17,992 nt of DNA, taken from Actinomycetota bacterium (GTDB taxonomy: Bacteria; Actinomycetota; Acidimicrobiia; Acidimicrobiales; Microtrichaceae). The stretch spans positions 1 through 17,992 of the forward strand of contig SXMI01000329.1 in NCBI GenBank assembly GCA_005777415.1, in the 5' to 3' direction. The position numbers were made by a program, and so were the translations under genes. Under the pieces are notes generated by a model. It was not told the DNA's origin and searched no databases. It was given only the letters and a program-made list of their open reading frames with translations. Below, one piece after another: positions 6,736 through 14,399 of the stretch (within the stretch, counting starts at the first letter, position 1; each line of letters starts with the position of its first letter).

Positions 6736-7830
6736 GTGACGAACACGGACGGGACGTCGGCGACCGCAGCCACCGCCGACGGCCGGGTCGAGCTGGTGCT
6801 GCTGGCCGAGCCCCGGGGTTTCTGCGCCGGAGTGGAGATGGCCATCAAGGCGCTCACCTGGATGGTCCGGTCCTTCGAGGCCCCGGTGTACTGCTACCAC
6901 GAGATCGTCCACCACCAGGTCGTCGTGCGGCGTTTCGAGGACCAGGGTGTGGTGTTCGTCGACGATGTCGACGAGGTTCCCGAGGGCTCACCGATCATGC
7001 TCTCGGCCCACGGTTCGGCCCCGGAGGTCGTGGCTGCGGCGCGGGCCCGGGGGTCCTTCGTCGTCGATGCGGTCTGCCCGCTGGTGACCAAGGTCCACCA
7101 CGAGGTGCGCACCCGGGCCGACAAGGGCTACTCCATCGTCTACATCGGCCACGAGGGCCACGAGGAGGCCGTGGGGACGATGGCGGTCGCTCCGGACGCC
7201 GTCCACCGGGTCGAGTCGGTCGAGGCCGTCCGGGCCCTGCCCGATCTCGACGGTCCCGTGGCGCTCCTGGCGCAGACGACGCTGTCGCACCGGGAGTGGG
7301 CCGAGGTCGCCGAGTCCGCCCACGAACGGTTCCCCGACATCTGGACACCCGGACGCTCCGACCTCTGCTTCGCCACCACCAACCGGCAGGCGGCACTGGT
7401 GGAGCTCGCACCGCGCTGCGACGCCGTGGTCGTGGTCGGGTCGTCCAACTCGTCGAACACCCTGGCGCTCGAGCGCCTGGCCCGGGAGTCGGGTTGTCCG
7501 ACGGTCGTCAGGATCAACCGCGCCGAGGAGCTCCCTCGACGTGCCGACGGGTCGGTCGACCTCGCCGGGACCGTCGGGGTGACCGCCGGCGCATCGGCGC
7601 CCGAGGAGCTCGTCGATGCGGTCCTGGCCGCCCTCGACCCCGCCTCCGGGGTCGAGCTGCTCCGGGTGACCGACGAGGACGAGTACTTCCCCCCGCCGCG
7701 GAACCTGCGCGAGCTGGTCACCGCTGTCGCCCGCTTCGCCGGACTCGGTCTGGGTGCCGCGACGGGCAGCTCCCCGCTGTCGAGCGACCGCGACGTCCCG
7801 GCGAGCGAGGCCCTCGAAGCCCTGGTCTGA
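6736..7830 (+). CDS. ispH: 4-hydroxy-3-methylbut-2-enyl diphosphate reductase
   Basis: 364 residues. IspH (LytB) is the last enzyme of the MEP isoprenoid pathway, reducing HMBPP to IPP and DMAPP with a 4Fe-4S cluster. The three cluster cysteines are present: C30 in RGFCAGVE, C114 in DAVCPLVTK and C211 in SDLCFATTNRQ. Substrate-binding and proton-transfer residues also appear: H59 in EIVHH, H92 in SAHGS, H142 and E144 in GHEGHEE (E144 aligning with the catalytic glutamate of the E. coli enzyme), and QTTLS at 180-184. The roughly 18 residues before the first strand are a disordered Thr/Ala-rich extension; the GTG start is fixed by the -10 box. The C-terminal tail of about 30 residues is low-complexity. 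It converges on plsC with a 12-nt gap. Confidence 0.96.
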   Translation: MTNTDGTSATAATADGRVELVLLAEPRGFCAGVEMAIKALTWMVRSFEAPVYCYHEIVHHQVVVRRFEDQGVVFVDDVDEVPEGSPIMLSAHGSAPEVVAAARARGSFVVDAVCPLVTKVHHEVRTRADKGYSIVYIGHEGHEEAVGTMAVAPDAVHRVESVEAVRALPDLDGPVALLAQTTLSHREWAEVAESAHERFPDIWTPGRSDLCFATTNRQAALVELAPRCDAVVVVGSSNSSNTLALERLARESGCPTVVRINRAEELPRRADGSVDLAGTVGVTAGASAPEELVDAVLAALDPASGVELLRVTDEDEYFPPPRNLRELVTAVARFAGLGLGAATGSSPLSSDRDVPASEALEALV

Positions 7831-7842
7831 GTCCCGTCGACC

Positions 7843-8529
7843 TCAGTCGAGGCCGCGTGCGCCGGCGAGACAGAGCTCCTGCAGGGCGGCCCGAAGATGC
7901 TCGGTACCCTCGGTGACGGCGCGTCGCCGCACCCGGCCCGTGATCTCCACGTCCGGGTAGATGGGTTCACCGATGACGACCCGGATGCGGGCGGGCCGGA
8001 TCCGGGGCCGGTCGATCGGCATGGCCCGCTCGGTACCGACCAGACCGACCGGAACCACGGGGACCCGGGTACGACACGACACCCACACCGGCCCGTCGAA
8101 GAGGTCCTCGACCAGCGGGCCCTCCTTGCGGCGACCCTCCGGGAAGATGACGATCGGGTCACCTCCCAGCACCGCCTGCTCAGCCGTGCGAAGCGCCGCG
8201 CGATCGGCATGGTCCCGGTCCACCGGGAACGAACCCACATAGGTCGCCAGGCGACCGGCCAGCGAGGACCGCCACACCGTGCCCTTGACCATGAACCGGC
8301 ACAGTCGTCGCAGTGCCACACCGACCACGATGAAGTCGATGTACGAACGGTGCACCGGCGCCACCACGTAGGGGACGCCGACGGGCAGCCGCTCCAGGCC
8401 CTCGACGCGTGTCGGCCAGATGGTCCGGCACAGGAGCACTCCCACCAGCCAGAAGCACCGGTACAGCACTCGACCGCCCCGACCGACCGGCCGGACGTCG
8501 TCCGGTCGCCCCCGGCCGGGAGCGCTCAC
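7843..8529 (-). CDS. plsC: 1-acyl-sn-glycerol-3-phosphate acyltransferase (PlsC family)
   Basis: 228 residues. It should transfer an acyl chain to lysophosphatidic acid at the inner face of the membrane, the second acylation in phospholipid synthesis. The catalytic HX4D motif is H60-D65 (HRSYID), preceded by a strand VPYVVAPV; the glycerol-phosphate-binding motif is FPEGRR at 129-134; the later PVVPVGL strand is also typical. A hydrophobic segment at about 21-38 may associate with membrane. The GTG start overlaps the cmk stop as GTGA, so it is the last gene of the scpA-to-plsC run. Next to cmk, as in many Gram-positive bacteria. The exact acyl acceptor is not provable from sequence. Confidence 0.9.
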   Translation of the reverse strand: MSAPGRGRPDDVRPVGRGGRVLYRCFWLVGVLLCRTIWPTRVEGLERLPVGVPYVVAPVHRSYIDFIVVGVALRRLCRFMVKGTVWRSSLAGRLATYVGSFPVDRDHADRAALRTAEQAVLGGDPIVIFPEGRRKEGPLVEDLFDGPVWVSCRTRVPVVPVGLVGTERAMPIDRPRIRPARIRVVIGEPIYPDVEITGRVRRRAVTEGTEHLRAALQELCLAGARGLD

Positions 8530-9191
8530 ATCCGCTCCGCCACCATCGTCGCCAGGTCCTCGACCACCCGGGCGACCTCCACGCCGGTGGTGTCGTACTC
8601 CACCGCCCCGTCCGCCGTCACCAGCGGACTGGCGGCACGCGAGCTGTCGGACTCGTCCCGGCGCACCAGATCCTGGGCGACCCGGTCGTAGTCCAGGTCC
8701 TGCATCTCCTGGGCCCGTCGACGGGCCCGCTCCTCGACCGATGCCGTGAGGTACACCTTGAGCACGGCGTCCGGGAAGACCACGCTGCCGATGTCACGTC
8801 CCTCGACCACACCGCCGCCCCGCTCCAGGGCCCACAGGCGCTGCCGGGTGCAGAGCTCGGCGCGCACCTCGGGGTCGGCCGCCACGGCCGTCACGGCCCG
8901 CGTCACCTCGGGGCCACGGATCTCGAGCGTGGCGTCGACGCCGTCGACGAGGACACGCCCCCCAGCCATCTGCAGATCCATGGAGCGTGCCAGCGCCCGG
9001 ACCCTGTCGGTGTCGTCGGGGTCGGCCTGGGCCCGGATGACCGAGAAGGCGACCGCCCGGTACATGGCGCCCGTATCGAGGTACTCGAGGCCGAGTCGCT
9101 CGGCCAGGGCCCGGCCGATCGTCGACTTCCCCGACCCCGCAGGACCGTCGATCGCCACGACCTGCAGATCACTCAGCGCACTCATGTCCAT
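8526..9191 (-). CDS. cmk: cytidylate kinase
   Basis: 221 residues, the normal size for CMP/dCMP kinase, which makes CDP and dCDP from CMP and dCMP. The P-loop GPAGSGKST is at 16-24, followed by LEYLDTGAMYRAVA (CMP-binding). GRDIGSVVFPDA and the Arg-rich lid VEERARRRAQEM with DLVRRDESDSSRAASPL are all family hallmarks. It starts with ATG at 9191, one of two ATG genes in the window; ATG two codons later is equally possible. AGGA lies 10 nt before the first ATG as a poor ribosome site. It is 12 nt after aroA and overlaps plsC by 4 nt, so it is co-transcribed with both. Pairing with rluB upstream in the cluster is typical of actinobacteria, apart from the inserted aro genes. Confidence 0.96.
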   Translation of the reverse strand: MDMSALSDLQVVAIDGPAGSGKSTIGRALAERLGLEYLDTGAMYRAVAFSVIRAQADPDDTDRVRALARSMDLQMAGGRVLVDGVDATLEIRGPEVTRAVTAVAADPEVRAELCTRQRLWALERGGGVVEGRDIGSVVFPDAVLKVYLTASVEERARRRAQEMQDLDYDRVAQDLVRRDESDSSRAASPLVTADGAVEYDTTGVEVARVVEDLATMVAERM

Positions 9192-9203
9192 CGTGGAGGC
9201 ATC

Positions 9204-10511
9204 CTAGGGAGCCGATGTCGTCGACGGGGGTCCCGCCCCGACGAGCGACGCCAGGTCGGAGAAGTAGTCCGGGTAGGTCTTGTCCACGCAGTCCGGGTCC
9301 TCGATGACGATGCCCGGTGTGCACAGGCTCAGGAGGGCGAAGCTCATCGCCATCCGATGGTCACCGTAGGTCCGAACCACTGCTCCGTGCGGACGGCCGC
9401 CCTCGACGGTGAACCCGTCCTCGTCCTCGACGGCATCGACCCCCACGCGCCGGAGCTCGCGGACCACCGCCGAGATCCGGTCGGTCTCCTTGGCCCGGAT
9501 GAAGCCGATCCCCCGCACCCGGGTCCGTCCCCTGGCGACGGCGGCGACGACGGCGAGCGTCTGGGCGATGTCGGACGCGTCCCGGAGGTCGACGTCCACA
9601 CCGACCAGGTCCCGACCGGCGACCTCGGTCCAGTCGGACCCCTGGGTCACCACCGCGCCCATCGTGCGCAGGATCTCGGCGAAGACGGCATCACCCTGGC
9701 GGGACGCCGAGCCGACCCCGGCCACGCGCACGCGGCCTCCGGCGAGCACCGGAGCGGCCATGAAGTACGAGGCCGCACTGGCGTCGGCCTCGATGTCGAG
9801 GTCGCAGGCCCGGTACCCCGAGCGGGCCACGGACAGGACCGTGGCGGGCGCCCCCTCGACCTCCGCGCCGAACCGCTCCATGACATCCAGCGTGAGCTCG
9901 ACGTAGGGCACCGAGACCAACGACGTCGAGGTCGACACCTCGAGCCCGGCCGGCATGAGCGGGCCCGCCAGCAGGAGCCCCGAGAGGAACTGACTCGACG
10001 TGTCACCGGGCAGCTCCACACGCCCGCCCCGCAGCGGCGGGCTGCCGAACCGGAGCGGCAGGTGACCCGGGTCCGCCAGCTCCTCGACGCCGGCACCGAT
10101 CGTGCGGAGCGCCTCCACCAGATCCCCCATGGGGCGGGAGCGGAGTCCGTCGTCACCGGTCAGCTCCACCGACCCCGGGCCGAGTGCGACCACCGGCGCG
10201 AGGAACCGGGCGGTCGTCCCGGACAGGCGCGCGTCGAGTGGCGTCCCCGTCGGGCGCAGCGTGCCCGCACACCCCTCCACCACGAGCGCCTCGTCCGTGC
10301 GGGTGATGACGACGCCAAGCTGACGGAGGCAGGAGACCATCGCCTCGGTGTCGTCGGCCCGCAGGGCGCGACGGAGGGTCGAGGTCCCCTCGGCCAGGGC
10401 GGCGCAGACGAGGGCCCGGTTGGTCTCGCTCTTGGAACCGGGAGGGGTCGCCGTCGCGTCCAGCGGGCCCGACGGACCCGTCAGGCCCAGTCGGACCGGG
10501 GCCCCGCTCAC
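9204..10511 (-). CDS. aroA: 3-phosphoshikimate 1-carboxyvinyltransferase (EPSP synthase)
   Basis: 435 residues. It joins shikimate-3-phosphate and phosphoenolpyruvate in the shikimate pathway. The motifs in order are GSKSETNRAL (25-34, substrate lysine), LSGTTARFLAP (97-107), LPGDTSSQFLSGLLLAGPL (167-185), RAKETDRI (339-346), YGDHRMAMSFALL (382-394) and KTYPDYFSDL (411-420). The aspartate-rich DLRDASDIAQTLA segment (308-320) should hold the catalytic Asp. The C-terminal tail after 425 is low-complexity. The GTG start overlaps the tyrA stop as GTGA. Grouped with aroH and tyrA, it forms an aromatic-amino-acid block in the middle of a chromosome-maintenance cluster. Confidence 0.96.
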   Translation of the reverse strand: MSGAPVRLGLTGPSGPLDATATPPGSKSETNRALVCAALAEGTSTLRRALRADDTEAMVSCLRQLGVVITRTDEALVVEGCAGTLRPTGTPLDARLSGTTARFLAPVVALGPGSVELTGDDGLRSRPMGDLVEALRTIGAGVEELADPGHLPLRFGSPPLRGGRVELPGDTSSQFLSGLLLAGPLMPAGLEVSTSTSLVSVPYVELTLDVMERFGAEVEGAPATVLSVARSGYRACDLDIEADASAASYFMAAPVLAGGRVRVAGVGSASRQGDAVFAEILRTMGAVVTQGSDWTEVAGRDLVGVDVDLRDASDIAQTLAVVAAVARGRTRVRGIGFIRAKETDRISAVVRELRRVGVDAVEDEDGFTVEGGRPHGAVVRTYGDHRMAMSFALLSLCTPGIVIEDPDCVDKTYPDYFSDLASLVGAGPPSTTSAP

Positions 10512-11575
10512 AGCGGGTGCACCGAGGCCGACCGACCGCTCGAGCTCAGGGCCGCCGCGAACTCCTCGGCGCGGTCGGATGCCACCACCAGGATGAGGAC
10601 GCCGCGCGGGGCCCCGGCCTCGTGGGCGACCTCGACGTCGAGGACGTTGACGTCGAGGCCGGTGGCCAGCGTGGTCACCGCCGACAACTCCCCCGGTCGG
10701 TCCGGGATGGCGACACGGACCTCGGCCAGCCGGTCGGGCACACCGGCCCCCACGGGCAGACCCCGGCGGGCGCGCTGGGCGTCCCGGAGGCGATCGAGCA
10801 GACCGGTCCGGTCGCCGGAGGCCACCAGACCACGGACCCCCTGGAGCGACTCGAGCAGGTCGTCGAGCACCCCGAGGATCGCGTCCCGATTGTCGTCGCA
10901 GATGTCGAGCCAGATGCCCGGATCCCCCGCCGCGATGCGCGTCATGTCCCGGAACCCGCCGGCCGCGAGCCGGAGCACCGCCGCATCGGCTCGGGCCCGG
11001 TCCGCGGCCAGGCCCATCAGCGCCGCCGCCGTGAGGTGCGGGACATGGGAGACCATGGCCACCAGACGGTCGTGGTCGACCGGGTCCAGGCTGACGACGT
11101 CGGCGCCGAGCGAGCGGACCACCCCGTGGACCAGGGCGTGCGCCTCGGGCTCGGTGTCGGTGACCGGCGTCAGGACCCAGACCGCCCCGTCGAAGAGGTC
11201 CGCCCGGGCACCGTCGAGGCCGGTGGCCTCCGATCCGGCCATCGGATGACCACCCACGAACCGGGGCGAGTCGACCGCCCGGACCACCGGCGCCTTCACG
11301 CTGCCCACGTCGGTGACCACGCCCCCGTCGTTGAGCGCGAGCCGGGCCACCTCGGGAGCGGCCCCCACCGGCACCGCCACGAAGGTGATCTCGGCGTCAT
11401 GGTCGACGCCCGCCCGGTCGGCCACGCCGAGGTCGAGGGCCTGCTCGAGCGACGCCTCGTCCGAGTCGGCGGCCGTGACGTGCCAGCCGGCCCGACGCAG
11501 GGCGAGCCCGACCGACCCGCCGATCAGCCCCGTGCCGACCAGCCCGGCCCGGCGCCGGGTTCCACCCTCGCTCAC
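10508..11575 (-). CDS. tyrA: prephenate dehydrogenase with C-terminal ACT domain
   Basis: 355 residues. It should convert prephenate to 4-hydroxyphenylpyruvate with NAD+ in tyrosine synthesis (arogenate dehydrogenase is a possible alternative). The N-terminal Rossmann motif is GTGLIGGS at 14-21; GGHPMAGSE at 108-116 and SHVPH at 176-180 contribute to the active site. A C-terminal ACT domain at about 286-345 (VAIPDRPGELSAV, then DVNVLDVEV) suggests allosteric feedback by an amino acid, probably tyrosine. An open frame continues upstream to 12067, but that part is an Arg/Pro-rich shadow of aroH and rluB; the GTG at 11575 starts right before the Rossmann fold and overlaps the aroH stop as GTGA. 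Confidence 0.94.
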   Translation of the reverse strand: MSEGGTRRRAGLVGTGLIGGSVGLALRRAGWHVTAADSDEASLEQALDLGVADRAGVDHDAEITFVAVPVGAAPEVARLALNDGGVVTDVGSVKAPVVRAVDSPRFVGGHPMAGSEATGLDGARADLFDGAVWVLTPVTDTEPEAHALVHGVVRSLGADVVSLDPVDHDRLVAMVSHVPHLTAAALMGLAADRARADAAVLRLAAGGFRDMTRIAAGDPGIWLDICDDNRDAILGVLDDLLESLQGVRGLVASGDRTGLLDRLRDAQRARRGLPVGAGVPDRLAEVRVAIPDRPGELSAVTTLATGLDVNVLDVEVAHEAGAPRGVLILVVASDRAEEFAAALSSSGRSASVHPL

Positions 11576-11937
11576 TGCGGCAGGTCGTCCCGGAGGCCCC
11601 GGGCACCTTCGAGGTACACGTGGCGCACCTCGCTGCGCCGGAGCTCCGAGGAGAAGTGCACGAGGATCCGCACGCACAGCGGGGTGCCACCGTCGATGTC
11701 GAGCTCGCGGGCGCACAGGAGCGGCACGTCGCCCAGGCCCATCTCCCGGGCGGCGAGCGCCGGGAAGCAGCTGTGGACGTCGTCGGTGGCGGTGAAGATG
11801 ATCGAGATGAGGTCGTCGTGGTCGATCCCGTTGCGCCCCAGCATCTCGCCCAGGAGCGTCTGGACCCGCTCGACGAGATGGTCCCGTTCGTCGACGTCGA
11901 GGGTCGTGGCGCCACGGAGGCCCAGCACAGAGGACAC
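11572..11937 (-). CDS. aroH: monofunctional chorismate mutase, AroH class
   Basis: 121 residues. It rearranges chorismate to prephenate, the substrate of the next gene tyrA. The pseudo-alpha/beta-barrel AroH class is recognisable by LGLRGATT at the N-terminus, SIIFTATDDVHSCFPA (46-60), VPLLCARELDI (71-81) and HVYLEGARGLRDDLP at the C-terminus. The catalytic set of the Bacillus enzyme is conserved: Arg8, Cys75, Glu78, Arg90 and Tyr108. The start was chosen as GTG at 11937, nearest the first strand, 11 nt past the rluB stop; GTG four codons later (before LGLRG) is the alternative. The class is less common than the AroQ helical type in bacteria generally. Confidence 0.93.
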   Translation of the reverse strand: MSSVLGLRGATTLDVDERDHLVERVQTLLGEMLGRNGIDHDDLISIIFTATDDVHSCFPALAAREMGLGDVPLLCARELDIDGGTPLCVRILVHFSSELRRSEVRHVYLEGARGLRDDLPQ

Positions 11938-11945
11938 GGCCTCGG

Positions 11946-11951
11946 AGTCTA
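11946..11951 (-). promoter_or_regulatory. possible internal -10 box before aroH
   Basis: TAGACT on the minus strand, 8 nt before the aroH GTG. It resembles the boxes at operon heads but includes the TAG stop codon of rluB, so it may be coincidental. If real, it would let aroH-tyrA-aroA-cmk-plsC be transcribed apart from scpAB-rluB. Confidence 0.3.
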
Positions 11952-12743
11952 CGAGTTCGCCGGTCGCCCGCCGGAACCGGTTCCCCTCGGGGGTGTCGCC
12001 TCCGGTGCCCGGCCGACGGCCTGCTCCAGCGCCCGAAGCTCGGCGAGATCCAACGGACGCCAGGCACCCGGGGGCAGGTGTGGATCCCGGAGTGAACCGA
12101 TCCGGGTCCGCACGAGGCGACGCACGGGGTGGCCGACCGCCTCGCACATCCGTCGGACCTGACGGTTGCGGCCCTCGTGGATCACCAGACGGAGCACGCC
12201 CGGCGACACCAGCGTCACGGTGGCCGGAGCGGTCCGTCCGTCGTCGAGGTCGACGCCCTCCCGCAGCCGACGAACCGCACCGCGACCCGGCTCGCCCTCC
12301 ACCTCGGCGAGGTACTCCTTGGGCACCCCGAAGCTCGGGTGGGTCAGCCGATGGGTCAGCAGGCCGTCGTTGGTGAGGAGCAGCAGGCCCTCCGTGTCGA
12401 GGTCGAGCCGACCCACCGGATGGACCCGCGGCTCCGACGGCACCAGATCGAGCACCGTCCTCCGACCGTGGGTGTCGGCGGCGGTGGTGACGACCCCGGC
12501 GGGCTTGTTCAACAGGTAGTGGACCAGCGTCGGATCGACGCTCACCGGCACCCCGTCGACCACGATCCCGGTGGCCGACGGGAGGACCCGGTCCCCGAGC
12601 GTGGCGACCCGGCCGTCGACCTCGACCCGACCACGCTCGATCAGCTCCTCGCAGTGGCGGCGGCTGCCGATGCCGGCCCGGGCCAGGACCTTCTGGAGCC
12701 GCTCGCGGCGGTCCTCCGACTCCGTCGAACCGGGGTCGCTCAC
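11949..12743 (-). CDS. rluB: 23S rRNA pseudouridine synthase, RsuA/RluB family
   Basis: 264 residues. It should isomerise a uridine in 23S rRNA helix 89 (by family; exact site not provable). An S4 RNA-binding domain lies at about 14-60 (RLQKVLARAGIGSRRHCEELI, shown here in part as LQKVLARAGIGSRRHCEEL). The catalytic loop is GRLDLDTEGLLLLTNDG with Asp114 of GRLD. LNKPAGVVTT (78-87) and HEGRNRQVRRM are diagnostic of the family. The last 25 residues are a disordered tail. The GTG start overlaps the scpB stop as GTGA; the longer open frame upstream is an antiparallel-frame shadow of scpB. The scpA-scpB-rluB order is conserved across Gram-positive bacteria. Confidence 0.95.
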   Translation of the reverse strand: MSDPGSTESEDRRERLQKVLARAGIGSRRHCEELIERGRVEVDGRVATLGDRVLPSATGIVVDGVPVSVDPTLVHYLLNKPAGVVTTAADTHGRRTVLDLVPSEPRVHPVGRLDLDTEGLLLLTNDGLLTHRLTHPSFGVPKEYLAEVEGEPGRGAVRRLREGVDLDDGRTAPATVTLVSPGVLRLVIHEGRNRQVRRMCEAVGHPVRRLVRTRIGSLRDPHLPPGAWRPLDLAELRALEQAVGRAPEATPPRGTGSGGRPANS

Positions 12744-13582
12744 TCCCCCGTCGCCGGCCGGGTACCGCCGGCCACCTCGCCGTCGTGCACCTCGTCGTGG
12801 GTCGCCTCGTCGTGGGTCGCCTCGTCGTGGGTCGCCTCGCCGTCGATCGCCTCGCCGCCGCTCTCCTCCTCGTCGGCCGGGCGCAGCCCGTGTTCGAGGG
12901 CCTCGACCACCTCGGCACCCGGGATGAAGTCGCCGAGCGAGGGGAGCTGTCCGAGCTCGTCGAGCCCGAGCCGCTCGAGGAACTCCTTCGTGGTGCCGAA
13001 GAGCACCGCCAGGCCGGGCCCCTCGTCCCGGCCGACCTCGTCGATGTAGCCGCGCTGTTGCAGCGTCCGCATGACCCCGTCGACGTTCACCCCGCGGATC
13101 GCGGCGATCTGGGCCCGGGAGATGGGCTGCTTGTAGGCCACGATGGCGAGCGTCTCGAGGGCCGCGGCCGAGAGCCTGGCGCTCTGACCGCTCAGGACGA
13201 ATCGTTCGACGTAGGGGGCGCAGTCCTCGTGGCTCTGGAACCGCCACCCGCCGGCGACCCGCACCAATTGGAACCCTCGGCGCTGCTCCTCGTAGCTCCG
13301 GGCGAGCTCCTCGAGGATCGACTCGACCGCCTCGGTGGGGAGCTCGAGCAGCTGCGCCAGCAGACCCGGCTCCGCGGGCTCCTCGACCACCATCAGCACG
13401 GCCTCGAGCGCACGGCGGGCCTCGTCGACCCGGCCGGCCGGGAAGTCGCCGTCCTCGGGCTCGGCGGCGGTCCCGCTCCCTGTCTCGCCGAGGGGTGCCT
13501 CGGGTGTCTCGCCGAGGGGTGCCTCGGGTGTCACGCCGAGGGGTGCCTCGGGCGTCTCGTCGGTCGGTCCGTCGTCGTTCAC
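12740..13582 (-). CDS. scpB: segregation and condensation protein B
   Basis: 280 residues. ScpB dimers join ScpA and SMC in the condensin complex that organises the nucleoid. The conserved core is tandem winged helices at about 54-220, with RALEAVLMVVEEPA, LARSYEEQRRGFQLV, LSAAALETLAIVAYKQPISR, IRGVNVDGVMRTL and LFGTTKEFLERLGL. It is longer than usual (about 190-200) because both ends are extended. The N-terminal tail has three copies of an 8-residue TPEAPLGE-type repeat and the C-terminal tail three ATHDE repeats within an acidic region. GTG at 13582 is the only in-frame start between the scpA stop (7 nt away) and the repeats. Confidence 0.94.
   Translation of the reverse strand: MNDDGPTDETPEAPLGVTPEAPLGETPEAPLGETGSGTAAEPEDGDFPAGRVDEARRALEAVLMVVEEPAEPGLLAQLLELPTEAVESILEELARSYEEQRRGFQLVRVAGGWRFQSHEDCAPYVERFVLSGQSARLSAAALETLAIVAYKQPISRAQIAAIRGVNVDGVMRTLQQRGYIDEVGRDEGPGLAVLFGTTKEFLERLGLDELGQLPSLGDFIPGAEVVEALEHGLRPADEEESGGEAIDGEATHDEATHDEATHDEVHDGEVAGGTRPATGE
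12791..12835. repeat. three perfect 15-bp tandem repeats (ATHDE codons) in scpB
   Basis: CTCGTCGTGGGTCGC occurs three times with no mismatch at 12791-12805, 12806-12820 and 12821-12835. Degenerate copies flank it (12776-12790 and 12836-12850). It is in frame and encodes ATHDE repeats in the acidic C-terminal tail of ScpB. Confidence 0.9.
13483..13554. repeat. three 24-bp tandem repeats (TPEAPLGE codons) in scpB
   Basis: Units at 13483-13506, 13507-13530 and 13531-13554. The first two are identical; the third differs at two bases, one of which changes a Glu codon to Val. In frame, they encode an 8-residue Pro/Glu repeat in the N-terminal tail of ScpB. Confidence 0.9.
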
Positions 13583-13589
13583 GGGTCGA

Positions 13590-14369
13590 TCAACCGTCGT
13601 AGACGTCGACGGACTCGATCGCCGATCGCGCATCCTCGGCGTCACCGATCCACTCGACCCCGATGTCTCCGAAGGTCACCGGCTGGTCGATGTCGACGAG
13701 CCCCTGCTTGAAGAGCTCGAGCACGGCGAGAAAGCGCACGACGACCTCGAGGCGGTCAACCAGTGACGAGGTCAGCTCGCGGAACGACACGCGCCCTGCG
13801 CCCGGCAGCTCGGCGCACAGCTCGGCCACGGCGTCGATCACGCTGGCCCGGATCGGGGCGACGTGGAACAGGTCGATGACCGGCTGGGGACGGGGGGTCA
13901 CCGCACGCCGGTAGGCCGCCAGCACGTCGTCGGGGGTGATCCCGGCGAGCAGGTCGGGAGCGAGGTCCACGTAGCGTTCGTCCGGGCCGACCCGACGGGC
14001 CACCGACCGCGCCGCCCGAGCCTGGTGCCGCGCCAGCGACACCGCCGCATCCTTGAACGTCTTGCACTCGAGCAGGCGGGCCAGCAGGAGGTCCCGTTCC
14101 TCCCAGAGCGAGAGGTCGTCGTCCAGGTCGAGATCGTCCTCACCGGGCAGCATCCGCCGGGCCTTGAGCTCCACCAGAGTGGCGGCGATCAGGAGGAACT
14201 CGGTCGCGACCTCGAGGTCGAGCTGCTCCATCCGGGCGAGCTCGGTCAGGTAGGCATCGACGATCGACGAGAGGGAGATCTCGTAGAGCTCGACCTGCTC
14301 GCGCACGATGAGGTGCAACAGCAGGTCGAAGGGTCCCTCGAAGACCTCGGTCTGCACCTCGTAGGCCAC
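13590..14369 (-). CDS. scpA: segregation and condensation protein A
   Basis: 259 residues. ScpA is the kleisin that bridges SMC heads and binds ScpB. The N-terminal domain is clear: YEVQTEVFEGPFDLLLHLI at 3-21, YEISLSSIVDAYL, then LEVATEFLLIAATLVELKARRMLP (52-75). The acidic stretch EDDLDLDDDLS (77-87) and the C-terminal winged helix with VVVRFLAVLELFKQGLV follow, as in the family. The open frame extends upstream to 14453, but the family start (M-x-YEV) and a TACGAT box at 14377-14382, 7 nt before the GTG, place the start at 14369. An in-frame ATG three codons upstream overlaps the -10 box and would not be transcribed from it. Confidence 0.95.
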   Translation of the reverse strand: MAYEVQTEVFEGPFDLLLHLIVREQVELYEISLSSIVDAYLTELARMEQLDLEVATEFLLIAATLVELKARRMLPGEDDLDLDDDLSLWEERDLLLARLLECKTFKDAAVSLARHQARAARSVARRVGPDERYVDLAPDLLAGITPDDVLAAYRRAVTPRPQPVIDLFHVAPIRASVIDAVAELCAELPGAGRVSFRELTSSLVDRLEVVVRFLAVLELFKQGLVDIDQPVTFGDIGVEWIGDAEDARSAIESVDVYDG

Positions 14370-14376
14370 GGGCGGC

Positions 14377-14382
14377 ATCGTA
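14377..14382 (-). promoter_or_regulatory. -10 box for leaderless scpA operon transcript
   Basis: TACGAT on the minus strand, then 7 nt, then the scpA GTG. The hexamer is identical to the one before the DUF512 gene. No ribosome site is present. Its -35 region would overlap the palindrome at 14400-14421. Confidence 0.55.
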
Positions 14383-14399
14383 GCGTCTCGCCGGCCCGC

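Noticed and set aside
7837..7850. TCGAC-CTCA-GTCGA dyad between ispH and plsC as a bidirectional terminator
   Set aside because: Stem of only 5 bp, no T-run on either strand; too weak to call in this base composition.
9201..9206. TAGGAT as a -10 box for cmk
   Set aside because: It contains the aroA stop codon, and its predicted start point would fall before the ATG without matching the spacing of the other boxes; cmk is most simply co-transcribed with aroA.
8409..11249. A very long plus-strand open frame (946 codons)
   Set aside because: It is antisense to cmk, aroA and tyrA, which have clear family motifs. Its translation is Arg/Pro/His-rich with no domain; G+C-rich codon bias keeps the opposite strand free of stops.
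12791..12835. The 15-bp repeat array as a CRISPR array
   Set aside because: Units are directly adjacent with no spacers and are in frame in scpB.
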